Source: Mesocricetibacter intestinalis
Lineage (GTDB): Bacteria; Pseudomonadota; Gammaproteobacteria; Enterobacterales; Pasteurellaceae
Direction: 5' to 3'
Assembly (NCBI RefSeq): GCF_004363295.1
Contig: NZ_SNYQ01000002.1
Span: 249,409 to 313,408 of the forward strand
DNA length: 64,000 nucleotides
The notes below the pieces were generated by a model. That model was given only the letters and a program-made list of their open reading frames with translations, was not told where the DNA came from and ran no database searches. Positions 10,841 to 20,078 of this stretch are shown in pieces. Every line of letters starts with the position of its first letter. Positions within the stretch are counted from its first letter, which is position 1. The position numbers were made by a program, and so were the translations under genes.

Positions 10841-11431
10841 CTATTTTAGAGGAAAACCTTTTCTGTACCAGATAATCCCCAACATCAGCAGGGTAAGGGC
10901 TGAATAAATCACCAACATCCATTCGGTACCCTTGAGGGACAGATAATAATGAAACACTGCTAATGCTAACGCCAAGTAAGAGAGTTTATGTAAACTCAAC
11001 CAACCCGTCTTTATTTTCCGCCGCAGCAATGACAGGGTACTTAACCCCGTTATGCCGAACAGCAGAAAACTCAGCGCTCCCGCTATAAGGTAACTGCGTT
11101 CGGTCAGTTCGTGCAGGAAAAGTTCAATATCCGTGTTTAGCTCAAGGACGAAGTAGGAGAGGATATGAGCTAAGCTATAAAATATCCCCCATAGTCCGAG
11201 CGCACTGTGTAAAGCCAAAAGCCTTGGCATTTTCAACAGCGCTACCACTAATCGCAGTAGGAATAAGGCAATAAAGATTGTTAATCCGCTGAAACCGAGA
11301 AAATGTTGAATCCCTTTTATCGGATCCGCGCCCAAATTTTCTGCGCCGGTATAGAGTACCAGAGCCAACCATACTAAGGGTAAAAAGCAACACAGATGAG
11401 CGACGATCCGCAGGAAGGAAGCTGCAAACAT
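10841..11431 (-). CDS. msrQ: MsrQ, haem-binding membrane subunit of MsrPQ
   Basis: Membrane haem protein that passes electrons from the respiratory chain to the periplasmic methionine sulfoxide reductase MsrP. The 196 residues form six hydrophobic segments (for example TIFIALFLLRLVVALL and LLFGITGLSTLSLL) with histidines in helices (LALHSALGLWG, LAHILSYFVL, LHKLSYLALALAVFHYYL), the ferric-reductase-like pattern of YedZ. Its ATG overlaps the msrP stop by one base (TGATG), so translation is coupled. Confidence 0.94.
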   Translation of the reverse strand: MFAASFLRIVAHLCCFLPLVWLALVLYTGAENLGADPIKGIQHFLGFSGLTIFIALFLLRLVVALLKMPRLLALHSALGLWGIFYSLAHILSYFVLELNTDIELFLHELTERSYLIAGALSFLLFGITGLSTLSLLRRKIKTGWLSLHKLSYLALALAVFHYYLSLKGTEWMLVIYSALTLLMLGIIWYRKGFPLK

Positions 11432-12393
11432 CAGAAATGTTCCTTCAAATCCAAATTGGCGTATAAGTGCCCGACTTCCTTCTCATAACCGTTGAACATC
11501 AATGTAGGCTGACGCTTAATATCAAATAGGCCGCCTCCGCCGATAACCCTTTCGCTTCCTTGCGACCAACGAGGGTGATCCACCTTGGGATTCACATTGG
11601 CATAAAATCCGTATTCTTTAGGGGCGAGTATATTCCATGTCGTTTGCGGTCTGTGTTCCTTCAGACGAATCTTGGCGATGGATTTGATATTTTTAAATCC
11701 GTATTTCCAAGGTACGACTAAGCGTATCGGGGCGCCGTTTTGCGGCGACAGCGTTTTACCATAGAGTCCCACCGCCATAATGGTCAGCGGGTGCATGGCT
11801 TCCTCCATGGTCAGACCTTCGACATAAGGATATTTTAACCCGCCGCCGAAGAAGATGTTTTTCTGACCCGGAATATTATCCGGATCATAAATTGTTTCAA
11901 ATTCGACAAAACGGGCCTTTCGCGTAGGTCTGACCAAAGCCAGTAATTTATTCAATTCAAAGCCAATCCATGGCACTACCATCGACCAGGCTTCTACACA
12001 ACGCAGGCGATAAATCCGTTCTTCCAGCGGAAACTGTGTAAGAAGCTGCTGCATATTTATAGTAACGGGATTTTCAACCTCACCGCTGATCTCAATGGTC
12101 CAGGGGTCGGTTTTCAATGAAGAAGCATATTTGGCGGGCGCTTCCTTGGGCACGCCGAATTCATAGAAATTATTATACCCGATCACTTTATTTTCCGGAG
12201 TTAAGGACAGGTTCTGTCCGGATTCGTCCTTGATAAAATCCAACGGGCGACGCGCGTCCTTTTCCGTCGCAGCCGCTTTAACCCAACTAGGTACGGCAAC
12301 AGAGGTACCGATAATTCCCATAGCCTGAATAATTTTACGTCGTTGATGAAAAATTCCTTCCGGCGTAATGTCTTTTTCGGTCAGTTTATCCAT
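11431..12393 (-). CDS. msrP: MsrP, periplasmic molybdoenzyme methionine sulfoxide reductase
   Basis: Catalytic subunit of MsrPQ, repairing methionine sulfoxide in periplasmic proteins damaged by hypochlorous acid. The 320 residues start with a Tat-type leader (RR at 18-19, [10 protein letters not shown]) and contain the sulfite-oxidase fold. The molybdenum-ligating cysteine is C132 in [34 protein letters not shown] is the conserved cofactor-proximal segment. The ribosome-binding site AGGAGGAAATT is strong. It is divergent from an ECF sigma/anti-sigma pair, which probably controls it. Confidence 0.95.
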   Translation of the reverse strand: MDKLTEKDITPEGIFHQRRKIIQAMGIIGTSVAVPSWVKAAATEKDARRPLDFIKDESGQNLSLTPENKVIGYNNFYEFGVPKEAPAKYASSLKTDPWTIEISGEVENPVTINMQQLLTQFPLEERIYRLRCVEAWSMVVPWIGFELNKLLALVRPTRKARFVEFETIYDPDNIPGQKNIFFGGGLKYPYVEGLTMEEAMHPLTIMAVGLYGKTLSPQNGAPIRLVVPWKYGFKNIKSIAKIRLKEHRPQTTWNILAPKEYGFYANVNPKVDHPRWSQGSERVIGGGGLFDIKRQPTLMFNGYEKEVGHLYANLDLKEHF

Positions 12394-12912
12394 AATTTCC
12401 TCCTGTTGCGGCCTTCTTATTTATCTAGCGCTTTGTTGTTTCTTTCTTATCGGATTTGAAGACCTTTATCCCTGGCACATATATCCGAGTGATGTTCTCC
12501 TTATCTTATGCCCATGACATCATGTCCGATTCCATATCCTTTGTTATCGACTTCCTTTGAAATCCGATGCAGGCAATCCATTCTGTCCGTGCGGCAGTTT
12601 CCTGCTTTCCGCCGGCGAGAATCTTGCAAAGGTTAGCGAGATATAATTGCCTGCATTTCGATTTTTTTCCTATTCTCTTTCTGACCATTGAAAGTTCAGA
12701 GTGAGAATTTCATCTTTCTACCCGCCGGGGCTTCCCATATATATCGACCAGTGCCGAAGGCTCATCCTGAGGGCAAAACATCGATATAGTGATGGCGGCG
12801 GGTAGCAGATATATCAGGAATTGCTTCCTGAATTGGCGTGAAATCCTTTTCACTTTACCTTAGTCGTGGTATAAACGAAATTCTTACAATTTTTTTCAGG
12901 AAAATATAAAAA
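12394..12912. promoter_or_regulatory. 519-bp structured intergenic region between msrP and the ECF sigma gene
   Basis: No convincing gene. A 60-codon minus-strand frame has no ribosome-binding site. It holds a large hairpin (12718-12805), an inverted 9-mer (ATCGGATTT at 12449-12457, AAATCCGAT at 12560-12568), and two direct copies of TGAAATCC (12558-12565 and 12839-12846). The second copy is followed after 16 bp by GTCGTGG and could be the -35/-10 of an autoregulated ECF promoter. A similar TCAAATCC reads toward msrP at 12452-12459. Confidence 0.5.
12718..12805. repeat. Large two-stem hairpin of unknown function
   Basis: Outer stem: CTACCCGCCG (12718-12727) with CGGCGGGTAG (12796-12805), 10 bp perfect. 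Inner stem: TATATCGA (12740-12747) with TCGATATA (12781-12788), 8 bp perfect. The 33-nt loop can itself fold (GCCGAAGGC; CTCATCCTGAG). It lies in the putative leader/promoter region of the sigma operon. It could be a structured RNA, a protein-binding site or a repeat remnant. Confidence 0.6.
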
Positions 12913-13476
12913 ATGGAGAAAAAAGGATTTCATTGTATATCAAATCGACAAATTCTTGAGATTAGAGAGCAAATGCTGAATTTCGCCAATTTGCAATTGC
13001 AGAATATCGTATTGGCGGAAGATATCGTACAGGAAGCGTTGCTCAGCGCCTTAAAGAATATCGACAAATTTCAGCGTCAGGCGGCGTTAAAAACTTGGAT
13101 ATTTGCTATTCTGAAAAATAAAATTATTGATTATTTACGTAAGAAAGGCCGTTTTGTGCTGGAAAGCGAAATAGAAAACGAAGAGGGCAAAAATAATTTT
13201 TTTGATGATAAAGACCATTGGAAGGAAGAATATTATACCTACAGTTGGCAGGCTTCCGAACAGGCGGTGTACTCCGATCAGTTCTGGGTATTATTCGAAG
13301 CCTGCCTGACTTATTTGCCGGCAAAACAGGCCAGAGTATTTATGATGCGGGAATATCTTGATCTTTCGGCCAACGAAATTTGTATGCAAACGGAGATTTC
13401 TACGTCTAATTTACATGTACTCTTATATAGAGCCCGTTTACAGTTACAAAACTGTTTGTCTGAAAAGTTATCTTAA
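12913..13476 (+). CDS. ECF-family RNA polymerase sigma factor
   Basis: 187-residue group IV sigma factor. Region 2 is clear (AEDIVQEALLSALKNI at 35-50, TWIFAILKNKIIDYLRKK for -10 binding). Region 4 (about 135-182) shows LTYLPAKQARVFMMREYLD and the recognition helix TSTSNLHVLLYRARLQLQ in the consensus position. It is followed 14 bp later by a zinc-binding anti-sigma gene and faces msrPQ. In Neisseria and Azospira, comparable sigma/ZAS pairs govern methionine sulfoxide reductases, and a Haemophilus homologue pair exists. A role in oxidative or chlorine stress is inferred. Confidence 0.9.
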   Translation: MEKKGFHCISNRQILEIREQMLNFANLQLQNIVLAEDIVQEALLSALKNIDKFQRQAALKTWIFAILKNKIIDYLRKKGRFVLESEIENEEGKNNFFDDKDHWKEEYYTYSWQASEQAVYSDQFWVLFEACLTYLPAKQARVFMMREYLDLSANEICMQTEISTSNLHVLLYRARLQLQNCLSEKLS

Positions 13477-13490
13477 ATAAGGAGATTAAT

Positions 13491-13682
13491 ATGAAGTGCG
13501 CCCAGGCCACCCGCGCTATTTCCGATGCCAGAGAGCGGGAGCTGAAATGGTCCGAAAAGGCGGGATTAATGAGCCATTTGCTGATTTGCCCCTATTGCCG
13601 CGGATTTAAACATAACTGCGAAGAGATGAGCAAGATGATGAAAAGCTTTGCGGCTCAAAGCAAGGATAAAGAACAAAAATAA
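13491..13682 (+). CDS. Zinc-binding (ZAS/zf-HC2) anti-sigma factor
   Basis: 63-residue soluble anti-sigma factor. C3 and the H29-x3-C33-x2-C36 pattern (SHLLICPYC) form the zinc-binding anti-sigma motif. CAQATRAISDARERELKW matches the start of zf-HC2 proteins. There is no membrane helix, so it probably binds the sigma factor in the cytoplasm and releases it when zinc thiols are oxidised. GGAG lies 7 nt before the ATG, and the gene follows the sigma gene by 14 bp in one operon. Confidence 0.88.
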   Translation: MKCAQATRAISDARERELKWSEKAGLMSHLLICPYCRGFKHNCEEMSKMMKSFAAQSKDKEQK

Positions 13683-13692
13683 GCACAAAAAA

Positions 13693-13717
13693 ATGCCTTG
13701 ATAGCGAATCAAGGCAT
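13693..13717 (-). terminator. Intrinsic terminator of asnS
   Basis: ATGCCTTGAT / ATCAAGGCAT, 10-bp perfect stem with a 5-nt loop, followed on the minus strand by a run of seven T. It may also slow transcription from the sigma operon on the plus strand. Confidence 0.88.
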
Positions 13718-13743
13718 ATATTGATGAGGAAATTGTTTTCCGA

Positions 13744-15147
13744 TTAGAAATTGGCGTTGCGCGGCGAACGCGGGAAGGGGATAACATCTCGGATATTCTG
13801 TACGCCGGTTACATAGACGATCAGACGTTCAAAACCTAATCCGAACCCGGAATGAGGTACGCTGCCGTATTTACGTAGATCCCGATACCACCAGTAATCT
13901 TCCGGATTAAGTCCCATTTCCGCCATACGCCGGTCTAATACCTGTAAACGTTCTTCACGTTGCGAACCGCCGATAATCTCGCCGATACCCGGTGCCAGAA
14001 CGTCCATTGCGGCAACGGTTTTGCCGTCGTCGTTTAAGCGCATATAGAAGGCTTTAATATCTTTCGGATAGTTTTTTACCACCACCGGCGATTTAAAATG
14101 TTCTTCGGCTAGGTAGCGTTCGTGCTCGGAGGATAAATCGATCCCCCAGGATACCGGGAATTCAAAGGTTTTACCTGATTTTAACAATACTTCAATGGCA
14201 TCGCTGTAATCGATTTGGGCGAAATCGGATTCAATAAAGTTTTCCAGACGACGGATTACGTCTTTATCCACATGCTTTTCAAAGAATGTTAAATCGTCTT
14301 TACGTTCGTTTAAAACGGCGCGGAACACATATTTCAGCATATCCTCGGCCAGTTTGGCGTTATCTTCCAAAGTCGCGAAGGCCACTTCCGGTTCAACCAT
14401 CCAGAATTCCGCCAGATGACGGGTCGTATTTGAATTTTCAGCACGGAAGGTTGGGCCGAAAGTATAAATTTTACTTAAGGCGCAGGCATAGGTTTCACCG
14501 TTTAGCTGACCGGATACGGTTAAAAAGGACTCTTTACCAAAAAAATCCTGTGAAAAATCTACCGCACCTTGTTCGTCGAGGGGAAGATTGGCCAGATCTA
14601 AAGTGGAAACTCGGAACATTTCGCCCGCGCCTTCGGTATCCGAAGCGGTGATCAATGGGGTAGCCACCCAATAAAAGCCGCGTTCGTGGAAGAAACGGTG
14701 AATTGCCTGTGCCAGGCAATGGCGAACACGGGCTACGGCACCGATAATATTGGTGCGCGGACGCAAATGCGCCACTTCGCGCAAATACTCGATGGAATGG
14801 CGTTTCGCCGCCATGGGATAGGTATCCGGATCTTCCACCCAGCCGCAAACTTCGACACTCTGCGCCTGGAGTTCCACCGCCTGACCTTGAGCCGGGGATT
14901 CCGCCACCGTACCGCTGACAATAACGGAGCAGCCCGTAGTCAGACGTAATACTTCGCTTTCATAGTTTTCGATATCATTAGCAACTATGGCCTGAATAGG
15001 ATCAAAGCAAGAACCGTCATAGACGGCTAAAAATGAAAGGCCGGCTTTTGAATCGCGCCGGGTACGAACCCAACCGCGCACACAAACCTGTTCGCCGACG
15101 GCCGCTTTACCTTGCAGCACATCCGCGACGGATACGATTTTTGTCAT
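13744..15147 (-). CDS. asnS: Asparagine--tRNA ligase
   Basis: Class IIb aminoacyl-tRNA synthetase charging tRNA(Asn). The 467 residues match E. coli AsnS (466). An N-terminal OB-fold anticodon-binding domain ([20 protein letters not shown]) precedes the class II core. The core shows motif 2 [21 protein letters not shown] and motif 3 [15 protein letters not shown] with its ATP-binding arginine. It is transcribed convergently with the sigma operon and ends at its own terminator. Confidence 0.98.
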   Translation of the reverse strand: MTKIVSVADVLQGKAAVGEQVCVRGWVRTRRDSKAGLSFLAVYDGSCFDPIQAIVANDIENYESEVLRLTTGCSVIVSGTVAESPAQGQAVELQAQSVEVCGWVEDPDTYPMAAKRHSIEYLREVAHLRPRTNIIGAVARVRHCLAQAIHRFFHERGFYWVATPLITASDTEGAGEMFRVSTLDLANLPLDEQGAVDFSQDFFGKESFLTVSGQLNGETYACALSKIYTFGPTFRAENSNTTRHLAEFWMVEPEVAFATLEDNAKLAEDMLKYVFRAVLNERKDDLTFFEKHVDKDVIRRLENFIESDFAQIDYSDAIEVLLKSGKTFEFPVSWGIDLSSEHERYLAEEHFKSPVVVKNYPKDIKAFYMRLNDDGKTVAAMDVLAPGIGEIIGGSQREERLQVLDRRMAEMGLNPEDYWWYRDLRKYGSVPHSGFGLGFERLIVYVTGVQNIRDVIPFPRSPRNANF

Positions 15148-15295
15148 GTTTACCTCAAGTTAATTAAGAATGGATCCGCATATAAGAAGCGTATCGGAAA
15201 ATGCCGCTTAGTTTACCCTAAATCCGCATAAAAATCACCGCACTTTTAGCAGCGATGAAATAAGATTTAATGTAATCGATTTGTTAATGTTCTAT

Positions 15296-15323
15296 TTGTT
15301 ATTGGGGCGGACTTTGATAGAAT
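15296..15323 (+). promoter_or_regulatory. Candidate sigma-70 promoter of folE
   Basis: -35 TTGTTA (15296-15301), 16-bp spacer and -10 TAGAAT (15318-15323), about 28 nt before the folE ATG. Assigned by eye. Confidence 0.5.
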
Positions 15324-15350
15324 AACGCGATTATTTTATGCTGGAGTTAG

Positions 15351-16016
15351 ATGTACATAATGGAGAAAATTTCACCGGAAGCGGAAAAGGTGCGCGAGGC
15401 GTTGGTAGCAAAGGGTATAGAAACGCCTATGTTGCCTTCCGCTCAAAATAAGGATCAGCGCCGTGCGGCTATTGAAGCCCATATGCGCGAGGTTATGAAA
15501 CTGATAGGGCTGGACTTAAGCGATGATAGCCTGGAAGAAACGCCGAACCGTTTGGCCAAAATGTTTGTTGATGAGATTTTTAGCGGACTGGATTATGCCA
15601 ATTTTCCGAAAATCACCAATATTGAAAACCGAATGAAAGTCAGCGAAATGGTGTTAGTGAACGATGTTACCCTAACCAGTACCTGTGAGCACCATTTCGT
15701 GACTATCGACGGCGTAGTGTCCGTCGCCTATTATCCGAAGAAATGGGTTATCGGTCTCTCTAAAATTAACCGGGTGGTTGCGTTTTTCGCTCAACGTCCG
15801 CAGGTGCAGGAACGTTTAACCGAACAGATACTGTTGGCTTTTCAGACCATTCTGGAAACCGAAGATGTGGCGGTTTATATGAAAGCCACCCATTTCTGCG
15901 TCAAATGCCGCGGTATTAAGGATAGCAACAGCTATACGGTAACTTCGGCATTCGGCGGCGTATTTCTGAACGATCGTGAAACCCGCAAAGAGTTTCTGAG
16001 TTTGCTCGGTAAATAA
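15351..16016 (+). CDS. folE: GTP cyclohydrolase 1
   Basis: First step of tetrahydrofolate synthesis: GTP to 7,8-dihydroneopterin triphosphate. The 221-residue protein carries the zinc/catalytic motifs [13 protein letters not shown] and [15 protein letters not shown], plus [15 protein letters not shown] (15343-15346) is 4 nt from the ATG at 15351. The alternative ATG at 15360 would be 13 nt away, so the upstream start is kept. A single gene with its own promoter and a downstream bidirectional terminator. Confidence 0.97.
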   Translation: MYIMEKISPEAEKVREALVAKGIETPMLPSAQNKDQRRAAIEAHMREVMKLIGLDLSDDSLEETPNRLAKMFVDEIFSGLDYANFPKITNIENRMKVSEMVLVNDVTLTSTCEHHFVTIDGVVSVAYYPKKWVIGLSKINRVVAFFAQRPQVQERLTEQILLAFQTILETEDVAVYMKATHFCVKCRGIKDSNSYTVTSAFGGVFLNDRETRKEFLSLLGK

Positions 16017-16042
16017 TCGGCGAGAGATAAATTAAATAAGAG

Positions 16043-16070
16043 AAAGGCATGGTGCTTAACCATGCCTTTT
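16043..16070. terminator. Bidirectional terminator, folE/nitroreductase
   Basis: AAAGGCATGG, 7-nt loop, CCATGCCTTTT; a 10-bp perfect stem between two convergent genes. Confidence 0.85.
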
Positions 16071-16085
16071 ATGCCTAAGAGAGGC

Positions 16086-16649
16086 TTACAGATAACTCAC
16101 CAACCGATTCAGATCAGCGTTTTTTCTTTCACGTTCGATTTTCTCGTCCTTATCTTTATCACTGCCGATTCTTAACAGGGCGATGATTTCATCCTGTTCG
16201 GAACAAGCACAGGCCTTGCGCAGAGCGCTGCCTTTTACCCATTTACCGCTGATCCAGACATTATCGAAACCTAAAGCATTGGCGGCCAGTTGAATCGAAT
16301 AGGCGGCGCAACCGGCGGAAAGTAATTGTTCCGCAGGCGGTACTTTGCCGATATTGGGATCGATTTTTGCCACTACGGCGATGACCAACGGGGTCTGGCG
16401 TGCGATTCTTTCGATTTTTTTGCTGCTGTTTTCATCCATATTGAATTCGACGGCGGCCTGTTTAAGCAGCGTTTCGAATTTGTCCATGCTCTCATTCTGA
16501 ATAACGATAAACCGATAGGGATGTAGTTTTCCGTGGTCGGGGACATGGAGCGCCGCCTGTAGAATATGCGCCAGCTGTTCCGGATTCGGGCCGGGGGCGG
16601 TCAGATTTTTAACCGAACGACGGGAGTTTAAAAGGGTTAAAGTATCCAT
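16086..16649 (-). CDS. ydjA: YdjA-type nitroreductase family protein
   Basis: 187-residue FMN-dependent oxidoreductase of the nitroreductase family, smaller YdjA type. RRSVKNLTAPGPN is the conserved N-terminal FMN-contacting segment, HVPDHGKLHPYRFIVI the next, and AANALGFDNVWISGKW the C-terminal one. The natural substrate is not known. It is divergent from sppA, the same arrangement as ydjA/sppA in E. coli, which supports orthology. An uptake signal (16688-16696) lies between the two. Confidence 0.88.
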   Translation of the reverse strand: MDTLTLLNSRRSVKNLTAPGPNPEQLAHILQAALHVPDHGKLHPYRFIVIQNESMDKFETLLKQAAVEFNMDENSSKKIERIARQTPLVIAVVAKIDPNIGKVPPAEQLLSAGCAAYSIQLAANALGFDNVWISGKWVKGSALRKACACSEQDEIIALLRIGSDKDKDEKIERERKNADLNRLVSYL

Positions 16650-16761
16650 GAAGATTTCCTCCTTTCCTTGTTATCGGATGCAATCTAAAGTGCGGTCAAT
16701 TCTAGCATATTTTTCAAATTATGGTATTTTAAGCGGGATCAAAACAAACTAAGGATAAGTT

Positions 16762-18642
16762 ATGAAGTCTATTGTCGCCTTTTTCCAATTCTGCTGGAAC
16801 CTGTTGAATTTTATACGTAATTTAGTTATGAATATGATTTTTCTGGTTTTTGTTTTATTGGTTATCTTTATGATCGGCATCAGCCGAGAATCGGGTGATA
16901 AACGCAATGCGGAAAATATGCAGGGTGCATTATTATTAAATCTGGACGGCTATCTGGCGGATAATCGAGATGATAGTCTGGGTTGGCGTAAGGCGCTGCA
17001 GGAATTGGACGGACAGCGCGTACCGAGTAAAATTTCGGTATTTGATCTGGTATATGCCATTAGACATGCCGCCGAAGATGAGCGGATCAGCGGATTGGCG
17101 CTGGATCTGAATAATTTTGAAGGGGCGGGCTTACCGGCGCTGGAATATGTCGGTGATGCGATTCAACATTTCAAACAGAGTAAAAAAACCGTTATCGCCT
17201 TTGCGGATAACTATACTCAGAGCCAATATTTACTGGCTAGCTACGCTGATGAAATCTATCTTAACCCCATTGGTGCGGTAGAAATCCAGGGGCTGGCGGT
17301 AAACAACCTGTTTTTCAAATCCATGCTGGATAAACTGGAAGTCAACCCGCATATTTTCCGGGTGGGCACCTATAAATCGGCAGTGGAGCCTTTTCTAAGA
17401 GATGATATGTCGGCGGAAGCCAAGCAAAATTTGCAACGCTGGCTTGATCAAATGTGGAGCAATTATCAAAGTGCCGTTGCCGAGAATCGGCATATAGATA
17501 AAAAAGATGTTTTGCCGCCTTTACAAACCTATCTGAACGAACTTAAAACCCTAAAGGGTGATGAAGCTCGTTATGCTCAGCAACGTAAACTGATCAGTAC
17601 TCTGGCGACTCGTCTGGAGCTGGAGCAAAAGCTCGTTGAGCTTTTCGGTAAAGATAATGAAGGAATGCCGAACATGCTGGAATTTGAAGGTTATCTGAAG
17701 CTGTTGCCGGATCGTATGGCGGTGGATAGCGGTGCGGAAAATAAAATTGCCGTTATTAATGTTGAAGGGGCGATTACGGACGGGGAAAGCGATGAAGAAA
17801 ACGTTGGCGGAGATACTATCGCCGGATTGTTACGTGAGGCCTATGAAGATCAGAGGGTGAAAGCCGTAATATTGCGGGTTAACAGTCCCGGCGGCAGCGC
17901 TTTCGCTTCGGAAATTATCCGTCAGGAAACCGAAAATCTGCAAAAAGCCGGCAAACCTGTGGTCGTATCCATGGGCGAAATGGCGGCTTCCGGCGGTTAT
18001 TGGATTTCCAGTACGGCAGATTATATCGTTGCCGATAAAAATACCTTAACCGGTTCCATCGGTATTTTTGCCATGTTCCCGACCTTTGAAAAGACCCTGA
18101 AAAAAGCGGGTATTTCTTCCGACGGAGCTGTTACCTCCCCCTTAAGCGGCGCTACGCCTTTCAGCCGTTTATCGCCGGAACTGAGCGATATTTATCAGCT
18201 ACAGATCGAACGAGGCTATGACAAATTTCTTGATATAGTCAGCCGTGGCCGGGAGCTTTCCAAAGGGCAAGTGGATAAAGTGGCTCAGGGACAGGTTTGG
18301 TTAGGGCAGGAAGCCTTAAAACTGAAGCTGGTAGATGAGTTGGGCAATTTTGATGTGGCGGTGGAACGTGCCGGAGAACTGGTTAACCGTAACCTACAGG
18401 GTGGCGAAATGATTGAGAATTTTGCCGTTGAATGGTTCAACGAACGTGAAATCGGCACCTTTACCGCACTTCTGCGGGATCTGAAACGAGATATTAGCCT
18501 GTCCGTGCGGGAAGCCTGGGGACAAAGTCTAGGCTTAAGCCCATTGCTGAAGCAACTGGGTAAACAAAGTGAAGGCTTTAATGGTTTTAATGATCCTAAA
18601 GGGCAGTATTTGTATTGTCTGAATTGCTTCCGGGTAAATTAA
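16762..18642 (+). CDS. sppA: Signal peptide peptidase SppA (protease IV)
   Basis: Inner-membrane serine protease that degrades cleaved signal peptides. The 626-residue protein matches the long, duplicated SppA type (E. coli 618). An N-terminal membrane anchor (LVMNMIFLVFVLLVIFMIGI) is followed by two ClpP-like repeats. The first contains the lysine-bearing HIFRVGTYKSAVEPF. The second contains the nucleophile-serine segment GEMAASGGYWISS near residue 410 and LTGSIGIFAMFP. The ribosome-binding site AAGGATAAG is good. Terminated by the hairpin at 18662-18688. Confidence 0.96.
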   Translation: MKSIVAFFQFCWNLLNFIRNLVMNMIFLVFVLLVIFMIGISRESGDKRNAENMQGALLLNLDGYLADNRDDSLGWRKALQELDGQRVPSKISVFDLVYAIRHAAEDERISGLALDLNNFEGAGLPALEYVGDAIQHFKQSKKTVIAFADNYTQSQYLLASYADEIYLNPIGAVEIQGLAVNNLFFKSMLDKLEVNPHIFRVGTYKSAVEPFLRDDMSAEAKQNLQRWLDQMWSNYQSAVAENRHIDKKDVLPPLQTYLNELKTLKGDEARYAQQRKLISTLATRLELEQKLVELFGKDNEGMPNMLEFEGYLKLLPDRMAVDSGAENKIAVINVEGAITDGESDEENVGGDTIAGLLREAYEDQRVKAVILRVNSPGGSAFASEIIRQETENLQKAGKPVVVSMGEMAASGGYWISSTADYIVADKNTLTGSIGIFAMFPTFEKTLKKAGISSDGAVTSPLSGATPFSRLSPELSDIYQLQIERGYDKFLDIVSRGRELSKGQVDKVAQGQVWLGQEALKLKLVDELGNFDVAVERAGELVNRNLQGGEMIENFAVEWFNEREIGTFTALLRDLKRDISLSVREAWGQSLGLSPLLKQLGKQSEGFNGFNDPKGQYLYCLNCFRVN

Positions 18643-18661
18643 CCCTTGAACCCTAATTTTT

Positions 18662-18688
18662 ACCGCCCGAATCCCAGGGCGGTTTTTT
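18662..18688 (+). terminator. Intrinsic terminator of sppA
   Basis: ACCGCCC, 8-nt loop, GGGCGGT followed by a T-run. Confidence 0.88.
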
Positions 18689-18859
18689 ATTCCGCTCGAA
18701 TTTTGTCCGACGCTAATTAATAAGAATGCCGGTATGATTCTTTGGGTTAATGGGTAAGGCTTGCTCGATAATAGCGACACCTTCTGCCAATTTCCATTTG
18801 ATTCTATTTTGGGGATTGCATTCTTAGTTTTATTGGTGTAATTTATTCGTTACTTAAGT

Positions 18860-18877
18860 TGTAAATATTAATTTACA
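18860..18877. promoter_or_regulatory. Perfect TyrR box upstream of aroF-tyrA
   Basis: TGTAAA, six bases (TATTAA), TTTACA: an exact match to the TyrR strong-box consensus TGTAAA-N6-TTTACA, with fully symmetric arms. It ends 33 nt before the aroF ATG, inside or just beside the promoter, which predicts tyrosine-dependent repression as in E. coli aroF-tyrA. Confidence 0.88.
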
Positions 18878-18910
18878 GTTAGAATATTTATATAAACTAA
18901 GGAAAGCAAA

Positions 18911-19972
18911 ATGAAAGACAGCATTCATAACGTACATATTGTTGACGAAAAAGTACTGATCACCCCGGCTCAGCTAAAACATAAATTGCCGCTTCCCGCC
19001 TCATTACGCAGCCAAATAGAAACCCATCGTCGGGAAATTGCCGATATTGTGCATAAGCGTGATAAACGCCTACTGGTGGTTATCGGTCCCTGTTCCGTAC
19101 ATGATCCCGTTGCTGCATTGGATTATGCTAAGCGCCTGAAAGTTCTGAGCGAGGAATTAAAGGAGCAATTGTACCTGGTGATGCGGGTCTACTTTGAAAA
19201 ACCGCGGACTACTGTGGGCTGGAAAGGTCTGATTAATGATCCTAATATCGACGGCAGCTTTGAGGTGGAACGCGGGCTGCATATCGGGCGTAAATTATTA
19301 TTGGATTTAGCCGAATTGGGCTTGCCGTTAGCCACGGAAGCTCTGGATCCGATGACGCCGCAATATTTGGCCGATTTATTCAGCTGGTCTGCTATTGGCG
19401 CGCGTACTACAGAATCTCAGACCCATCGTGAATTAGCCTCCGGCTTATCAATGGCCGTAGGGTTCAAAAACGGTACCGACGGCAGTCTGGCCACGGCAAT
19501 CAATGCGATGAAGGCGGCCTCTAAGGCACACAGTTTTATCGGGATCAACCAACAGGGGCAGGTGAATTTATTGCATACCGAAGGCAATCCCGACGGGCAT
19601 GTTATTTTACGCGGCGGAAAAGCGCCGAACTATCAGGCTGAATTTGTCGCACAATGTGAACAGGAGATGAAGAAAGCCGGTTTGGAATGTTCGATTATGA
19701 TTGACTGCAGCCATGGTAATTCCAATAAAGACTATCGTCGCCAGCCGATTGTGGCGTTAGATGCGGTGGCTCAAATTGTAGGGGGCAATAAATCCATTAC
19801 CGGGCTGATGCTGGAAAGTAATATTCATGCCGGAAATCAGAGCGCTGAGCAGGCGGTGAGCGAAATGAAATACGGCGTATCCATTACCGACGCCTGTATC
19901 GATTGGGAAACCACCGAGGGTTTATTAAGGGATATCGCCGCAAGTTTAGCCGGGGTTAAGCACAGGGACTAA
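18911..19972 (+). CDS. aroF: 3-deoxy-7-phosphoheptulonate (DAHP) synthase, Tyr-type
   Basis: First committed step of aromatic amino-acid synthesis: phosphoenolpyruvate plus erythrose-4-phosphate to DAHP. The 353 residues belong to the class Ialpha family (LLVVIGPCSVHDP, VMRVYFEKPRTTVGWKGL, GARTTESQTHRE, VGFKNGTDGSLATAINAM, MIDCSHGNSNKD). Similarity is closest to E. coli AroF, the tyrosine-sensitive isozyme; the N-terminus NVHIVDEKVLITPAQLK is diagnostic against AroG and AroH. It lies upstream of tyrA and downstream of a perfect TyrR box. Feedback inhibition by tyrosine is inferred. Confidence 0.96.
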   Translation: MKDSIHNVHIVDEKVLITPAQLKHKLPLPASLRSQIETHRREIADIVHKRDKRLLVVIGPCSVHDPVAALDYAKRLKVLSEELKEQLYLVMRVYFEKPRTTVGWKGLINDPNIDGSFEVERGLHIGRKLLLDLAELGLPLATEALDPMTPQYLADLFSWSAIGARTTESQTHRELASGLSMAVGFKNGTDGSLATAINAMKAASKAHSFIGINQQGQVNLLHTEGNPDGHVILRGGKAPNYQAEFVAQCEQEMKKAGLECSIMIDCSHGNSNKDYRRQPIVALDAVAQIVGGNKSITGLMLESNIHAGNQSAEQAVSEMKYGVSITDACIDWETTEGLLRDIAASLAGVKHRD

Positions 19973-20078
19973 GGACGGGGGCGGAACAGCGTCATTTTAA
20001 ATAGCGCCGCCCCTTGGCATCGGGCGGAAGTTATGTCAAATTAAACGCCCTATTCAGTTAACGGAAAAGGATATTATT

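Noticed and set aside
12506-12688. 60-codon minus-strand frame upstream of msrP
   Set aside because: No ribosome-binding site, no recognisable domain, unusual composition; lies in a regulatory region.
12718-12805. Moco, SAM, TPP or preQ1 riboswitch
   Set aside because: The neighbour is a molybdoenzyme, so a Moco riboswitch was considered, but no consensus core I know could be aligned and the orientation is unclear.
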